32,453 bases of DNA from assembly GCA_029287195.1 (NCBI GenBank), contig JARFRN010000220.1, positions 1 to 32,453 of the forward strand, read 5' to 3'. The notes under the pieces were generated by a model. It saw nothing but the letters and a program-made list of their open reading frames with translations. It was not told the DNA's origin and did no database searches. The stretch comes from Acidimicrobiia bacterium (GTDB lineage: Bacteria > Actinomycetota > Acidimicrobiia > Spongiisociales > UBA5794). Position 1 is the first letter of the stretch. Each line of letters starts with the position of its first letter. Position numbers and translations under genes: made by a program. Of this stretch, positions 31,668 through 32,453 are shown in pieces.

Positions 31668-32453
31668 TCAGTAGAGGAACATCGGTTTGCCGATGACGTG
31701 CCGCACCTTGGCGCGATAGTTCTCGACGTCGTACAGCTCGTCGACGTCTACCCGCTTGACACCTTCGCTGGTGACGCTGATCGGCACGCTGGTGTAGGTG
31801 CCGCCCCGCAGTGCCACCATCCGTCCGCTGGCTCCTTCCATGGCAAGGTCGGCCGCCATGACCGCGTAGTTGAGAGCAACCATCAGATCGAGCGAATCTG
31901 GACTGCCCGAGCGCATCAAATAGGCGACCTGCTGAAAGATAATGCCTTCCCCGGTCTTTTCCTTCAGCATCTCGCCGGTGAGAGAGCCGATGCCGCCCAG
32001 CTTGCGGTGTCCGTATGCGTCCGCCGAACCACTCAGCACCATCTCGCCGCCCTCCCTGCGGGCGCCCTCCGAGATCGTGACCATTGCGTAATTGGAGGGG
32101 TTGGCCGCCTTGTCTTCTATCAGCAACTCAGCGAGACGGTCGATGTTGAAGGGAACCTCGGAGATGATGGTTCGCTGTACACCAGCAAGATATGCCGTTA
32201 CGAGAGCGGTTTCGCCGCTGTAACGGCCGAACAGCTCTACGACGGCGATGCGCTCGTGCGAGCCGGTTGCGGTACGCAAGCTGTGGATGAACGAAACTCC
32301 GCGAGTTACAGCGGTGGAGAACCCAATGCAATAGTCGGTGCCGTGCACATCGTTGTCCATCGTCTTGGGGATCCCGACGACCTTCATTCCTTCCTGATGG
32401 AGTTTCGCCGCATAGCTCAGGGTGTCGTCCCCTCCTATGGGAATCAGGTAATC
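31668..32453 (-). CDS. Phosphofructokinase, PPi-type signature (GGDDT), N-terminus beyond the window
   Basis: The minus-strand frame is open from the window edge to the stop at 31668 (about 261 residues). It begins [20 protein letters not shown], followed by [20 protein letters not shown] (catalytic Asp in MDND), [13 protein letters not shown] and [10 protein letters not shown]. In the PfkA family the second Asp in GGDD with Lys in PKTMDND is the signature of pyrophosphate-dependent enzymes, which catalyse the reversible fructose-6-phosphate/fructose-1,6-bisphosphate step. The N-terminal donor-binding loop is not in view. The C-terminal part is long and differs from the neighbouring GGDGT paralogue, so this is an old duplication or a separate acquisition, not a recent copy. 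Confidence 0.88.
   Translation of the reverse strand, partial: DYLIPIGGDDTLSYAAKLHQEGMKVVGIPKTMDNDVHGTDYCIGFSTAVTRGVSFIHSLRTATGSHERIAVVELFGRYSGETALVTAYLAGVQRTIISEVPFNIDRLAELLIEDKAANPSNYAMVTISEGARREGGEMVLSGSADAYGHRKLGGIGSLTGEMLKEKTGEGIIFQQVAYLMRSGSPDSLDLMVALNYAVMAADLAMEGASGRMVALRGGTYTSVPISVTSEGVKRVDVDELYDVENYRAKVRHVIGKPMFLY

Overview
The window is a GC-rich bacterial chromosome segment dominated by a complete division and cell wall (dcw) cluster. Gene content points to an actinobacterium: there is no ftsA between ftsQ and ftsZ; ftsZ is followed by pgeF, yggS, sepF, yggT and divIVA; a DUF222/HNH (13E12-type) relic and a wax-ester synthase/DGAT gene are present. MurE carries the DNPR motif, which predicts meso-diaminopimelate peptidoglycan. 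A lineage near Acidimicrobiia is my guess from this mix, not something the sequence proves.

Positions 1-7130 are accessory. They hold the main part of a MalY-like PLP enzyme on the minus strand whose C-terminal end looks like a LigT-type 2H phosphoesterase, a tandem GNAT protein, a LecA-like lipoprotein behind a nested inverted repeat, a C-terminal scrap of an MscS-like channel, a decayed IS110-family element, a second GNAT protein, an MBL-fold hydrolase and a broken DUF222/HNH gene. Three copies of a roughly 60-bp repeat lie between these genes, all in the same orientation.

Positions 7287-25950 hold the dcw cluster on the plus strand: mraZ, rsmH, ftsL, (a 43-codon ORF), ftsI, murE, murF, mraY, murD, ftsW, murG, murC, murB, ftsQ, ftsZ, pgeF, yggS, sepF, yggT, divIVA. 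It starts with a promoter overlaid by four TGGGN-type repeats at exactly 10-bp spacing, the known form of a MraZ operator. Most junctions are start/stop overlaps, so translation is probably coupled from ftsL to ftsQ. The products make lipid II (MurE, MurF, MurD, MurC, MurB, MraY, MurG), polymerise and cross-link septal wall (FtsW, FtsI, FtsL, FtsQ), and build and anchor the Z ring (FtsZ, SepF, DivIVA). divIVA seems to have its own promoter and may be leaderless.

Positions 25951-32453 hold a yggU homologue, a DksA/TraR-like protein with a degenerate zinc finger, lspA, an RluD-type pseudouridine synthase, a WS/DGAT acyltransferase, and two phosphofructokinases on the minus strand flanking a universal stress protein. 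One phosphofructokinase has the GGDGT (ATP-type) motif and the other the GGDDT (pyrophosphate-type) motif.

I found no tRNA, rRNA or CRISPR array, and no clearly new multi-gene system. The most useful leads are the MraZ operator, the dispersed repeat, the MalY/LigT-like junction, the ATP/PPi phosphofructokinase pair, the zinc-finger-less DksA homologue and the small ORF between ftsL and ftsI.
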